A DNA stretch of 8,556 nt from CAZDQL01 sp964507325. GTDB taxonomy: Bacteria > Planctomycetota > UBA1135 > GCA-002686595. The stretch spans positions 1 to 8,556 of the forward strand of contig CAZDQL010000159.1 in assembly GCA_964507325.1 (NCBI GenBank). Reading direction: 5' to 3'. The translations under genes and the position numbers were made by a program. The notes beneath the pieces are model-generated. The model did no database searches. It saw only the letters and a list, made by a program, of their open reading frames with translations, and was not told where the DNA came from. This document shows, one piece after another, positions 6,681-8,556 of the stretch (positions are counted from its first letter, which is position 1; every line of letters starts with the position of its first letter).

Positions 6681-7850
6681 TTGTACCACATGACGCGACG
6701 AATCGATGGTCTCTGCTGGTCTGCGAAGCATGTGCGGACGTTGGCCTTGCTCTTGGCCGGCGTGTTGGCGCTCGGGGTCTGGCTGGCTCCTGCCAGCGCG
6801 AGCGCGGAGGACTACGCCACCAAGTCCCTTTCGGGCTATGGGCTGAAGATCTACCGGGCGGAGTCGATGCTCTACCCGTTCGTTCAGGTCTACTTCCGCA
6901 CCTTTGACCAGAACCAACAACCGCTGGTAAACCTGAACGAACTCAACATCGGCCTGATGGTGAAGGGTAAGTCGTACGACTTGGCCAAGGCCCAGTATCG
7001 GGTGCAGTCGCTCCGCAACCGGGAGGAGGCGATTCGCTCCATCCTCGTGATGGACGCCAGCAAGTCGATGGCGGGTGCGCCCTTCGAGGCGGCGCTGGAT
7101 GCGGCGGCGCGTTACATCGACAGCAAGCGGTCCCAGGATCAGATCGCGATCCTGGCGATCCGCGACACCGATGAGGGCTACGAGATCGTCTCGAACTTCG
7201 AGCGCGATCCCGCGGCGCTTGGGCGCCGTCTGCGGGACGTGCGCGCCGACGGGGTGAGAACCCGCCTCTACGACACGCTGGGCGCGGCGCTTCAGATGTC
7301 GGCCATGGTCTCCCAGGGGACGGCGACCCCCGGCGGCGGCGACTACGTGGTGTCGAGTTCGATCGTGGTGTTCTCCGACGGCGAGGACGACGGCAGCGCG
7401 GTCTCCAGGGCGGAGCTGAACGCCCGGATCACGAACCTGTCGATTCCAATCCCGATCTACTCGATCGCCTACTCGCGCGTGAGCAGCGAGTACTTCAAGA
7501 ACCTGGAGGCGATCTCCAAGAACTCCTTCGGGGTCTACTACAATATCGGGGAGGCGCTGGAGAAGATGACCCGCGTCGTCGAGGGCATTCAGCACATTCT
7601 TCAGAACGACTACGTGCTCACCTTCCGCTCCTACATCCCCGTGGACGGCGAGTCCCACGCCTTCAAGCTGGGCGTCGAGTACCCGTCGCGCAGCGGCAAG
7701 GTCACCTACCAGAGCAACCGTTTCGAGGCTCTGGAGGCGCCGCCCGTAGCGCCGGTCCAGACGATGCTCCGCAGCTTGGAGGGGTTCATCCCGCGTCGCA
7801 GTGACGGGAATCCGTACATGACCCGTGAGACTGCCCCGCCCATCGAGTGA
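6681..7850 (+). CDS. Secreted or periplasmic von Willebrand factor A (VWA) domain protein
   Basis: This is a 389-residue exported protein with a metal-dependent adhesion-type fold, expected to bind protein partners outside the cytoplasm. The N terminus has positive residues, a hydrophobic core (~20-36) and an Ala-rich cleavage site near A42/E43, a typical Sec signal peptide. Residues ~43-115 form a beta-rich leader, and the VWA domain covers ~116-310. The metal site looks complete: D125-A-S-K-S129, a candidate Thr194, and D233 in an SDGEDDG motif. The C-terminal ~80 residues have no recognised domain, and there is no C-terminal membrane span, so it is probably soluble in the periplasm or released. 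The lipoprotein gene begins 10 bp downstream, suggesting co-transcription and perhaps a shared complex. It differs from VWA proteins of the TerY or MoxR type, which are cytoplasmic. Fold assignment is secure; partner and role are unknown. Confidence 0.9.
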   Translation: MYHMTRRIDGLCWSAKHVRTLALLLAGVLALGVWLAPASASAEDYATKSLSGYGLKIYRAESMLYPFVQVYFRTFDQNQQPLVNLNELNIGLMVKGKSYDLAKAQYRVQSLRNREEAIRSILVMDASKSMAGAPFEAALDAAARYIDSKRSQDQIAILAIRDTDEGYEIVSNFERDPAALGRRLRDVRADGVRTRLYDTLGAALQMSAMVSQGTATPGGGDYVVSSSIVVFSDGEDDGSAVSRAELNARITNLSIPIPIYSIAYSRVSSEYFKNLEAISKNSFGVYYNIGEALEKMTRVVEGIQHILQNDYVLTFRSYIPVDGESHAFKLGVEYPSRSGKVTYQSNRFEALEAPPVAPVQTMLRSLEGFIPRRSDGNPYMTRETAPPIE

Positions 7851-7860
7851 GTGACGAATC

Positions 7861-8463
7861 ATGCGTCTTGCCAAGATTGGCGTCGCGGTCGCCCTGTGCA
7901 GCGTGCTGGCGCTGGGATGCAGCACCACGCAGGGGCTCGGGGCGGCGAGCGGCGCCGCGGCCGGGGCAATCACCGGGGTGCTGATCGAGGGGGACGCCGA
8001 GGGGGCGATCGCCGGAGCCATGATCGGTGCGGCGGTCGGCTGGGGCGCGGCGGCGCTGTACGAGTACCACACCAATCGGGACCGGACGGCGCAGGCGGAC
8101 GCGGAGCTCTACGGCTACACCGAGGGGCTGGGTCCCGTGGTGAAGATCCGCAGCGCCGCCGCGGAGCCCCGGGAGGTGCGCCCAGGTGATACGGTGCAGC
8201 TCACCACCGACTACTCCGTCAACGCGCCTTCGGGGAGCAGCTCGGTGTTCGTGACCGAGAGCTGGGAGCTGGAAAAGGACGGCAACGCGATCTCGGAGTT
8301 CGAGGGGAAGCGCGAAGCGCGGGAGTCGGGTGGCTGGGTCGCCCAGGGCTCGATCCCGGTTCCGGACGACGCCACGCCGGGCACTTACGTGGTGAGCCAC
8401 CGGGTGGCGGCGGACTCCGGAAGCGAGGATCGTCGCGACGCGGTCTTCATCGTTCGGAACTAG
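7861..8463 (+). CDS. Glycine-zipper lipoprotein with C-terminal Ig-like domain
   Basis: This 200-residue protein has a lipoprotein signal peptide ending in LALGC, with Cys20 the likely lipidated residue. The next residue is Ser rather than Asp, which by the enterobacterial rule favours the outer membrane. Residues ~25-62 form two glycine zippers with Gly every fourth position (27, 31, 35, 39 and 44, 48, 52, 56, 60), a pattern known to pack helices in membranes, as in SlyB-like and OmpA-associated proteins. Residues ~92-199 look like a single beta-sandwich domain. This domain resembles the C-terminal domain of kinase 1 in key residues and spacing (see findings). The gene starts 10 bp after the VWA gene, with only a weak GA-rich ribosome-binding site. 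It probably acts at the envelope with the VWA protein. The lipoprotein call is strong; the exact function is not known. Confidence 0.85.
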   Translation: MRLAKIGVAVALCSVLALGCSTTQGLGAASGAAAGAITGVLIEGDAEGAIAGAMIGAAVGWGAAALYEYHTNRDRTAQADAELYGYTEGLGPVVKIRSAAAEPREVRPGDTVQLTTDYSVNAPSGSSSVFVTESWELEKDGNAISEFEGKREARESGGWVAQGSIPVPDDATPGTYVVSHRVAADSGSEDRRDAVFIVRN

Positions 8464-8483
8464 GGCCGGTCTCGGGTCTCCAG

Positions 8484-8556
8484 ATGCGATGGGGGGGGTG
8501 CGCCTGGCGCGTTGGGCTGGCCCTCGGGGTGGCGCTGCTGGTTGGGTGTGCCCGGG
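8484..8556 (+). CDS. Start of a further lipoprotein gene, truncated by the window end
   Basis: An ATG 20 bp after the previous stop opens a frame of 24 codons that runs off the window. The visible peptide begins with a basic residue, has a hydrophobic stretch (~10-20) and ends in LLVGC-A, a very good lipobox with Cys22 as the predicted lipidation site. Small spacing and the same strand suggest it belongs to the VWA/lipoprotein operon. No strong ribosome-binding site is visible. A run of eight G residues (8491-8498) lies at codons 3-5; a length change there would shift the frame. Only the signal peptide can be seen, so the mature protein is unknown. Confidence 0.65.
   Translation, partial: MRWGGCAWRVGLALGVALLVGCAR

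Noticed and set aside
6681..7850. TerY-type VWA/kinase/phosphatase triad (tellurite resistance related)
   Set aside because: The VWA protein has a clear signal peptide and acts outside the cytoplasm, and no phosphatase is present.
6462..8075. Long minus-strand open frame (537 codons) opposite kinase 2 end, VWA and lipoprotein genes
   Set aside because: It lies antisense to genes with clear domains and signal peptides, is rich in Arg/His/Val/Ala without motifs, and is the expected by-product of GC-rich codon use.
147..8556. Type VI secretion threonine phosphorylation locus (PpkA kinase, Fha, TagQRST lipoprotein and ABC transporter)
   Set aside because: There is a loose parallel of kinase, FHA, ABC transporter and lipoprotein, but no T6SS structural gene is present and here FHA and ABC are fused in one ABCG-type protein.

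Overview
The window is a GC-rich bacterial segment carrying five complete genes and the start of a sixth. Two lipoprotein signal peptides, a cleavable Sec signal peptide, and two membrane-anchored Hanks-type Ser/Thr kinases suggest a Gram-negative lineage with elaborate eukaryote-like signalling, such as Myxococcota or other former Deltaproteobacteria. Planctomycetota or Gemmatimonadota are also possible. No marker gene fixes the taxon.

Layout. Positions 1-54 hold a 24-bp tandem repeat that probably continues off the left edge. Next is a minus-strand kinase gene (147-2111), then a 423-bp divergent intergenic region (2112-2534) with several perfect dyads. A plus-strand pair follows: a two-FHA-domain ABCG-type exporter (2535-4820) and a second kinase (4817-6556), which overlap by 4 bp and are almost certainly co-transcribed and translationally coupled. 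A hairpin followed by T5 (6591-6617) probably ends that unit. A second plus-strand unit encodes a secreted VWA-domain protein (6681-7850), a glycine-zipper lipoprotein (7861-8463) and a further lipoprotein cut by the window end (8484-8556).

How the genes may work together. The two kinases are clear paralogues: each has an N-terminal four-Cys zinc ribbon with identical spacing, a complete kinase domain, and a single membrane span. They bracket an exporter whose second FHA domain has an intact phosphothreonine-binding signature. This resembles the mycobacterial PknF/Rv1747 pair (kinase next to an FHA-ABC exporter), but here two kinases flank one exporter. The kinases differ outside the membrane. 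Kinase 1 has a BON-like module and a beta-sandwich domain, whereas kinase 2 has only a low-complexity tail. The kinase 1 beta-sandwich appears to match the C-terminal domain of the lipoprotein encoded about 5.7 kb away, which would link the kinase and the surface proteins as one envelope-sensing and export system. That link is inference. No PP2C phosphatase, response regulator, T6SS gene, mobile element, tRNA, rRNA or CRISPR array was seen.
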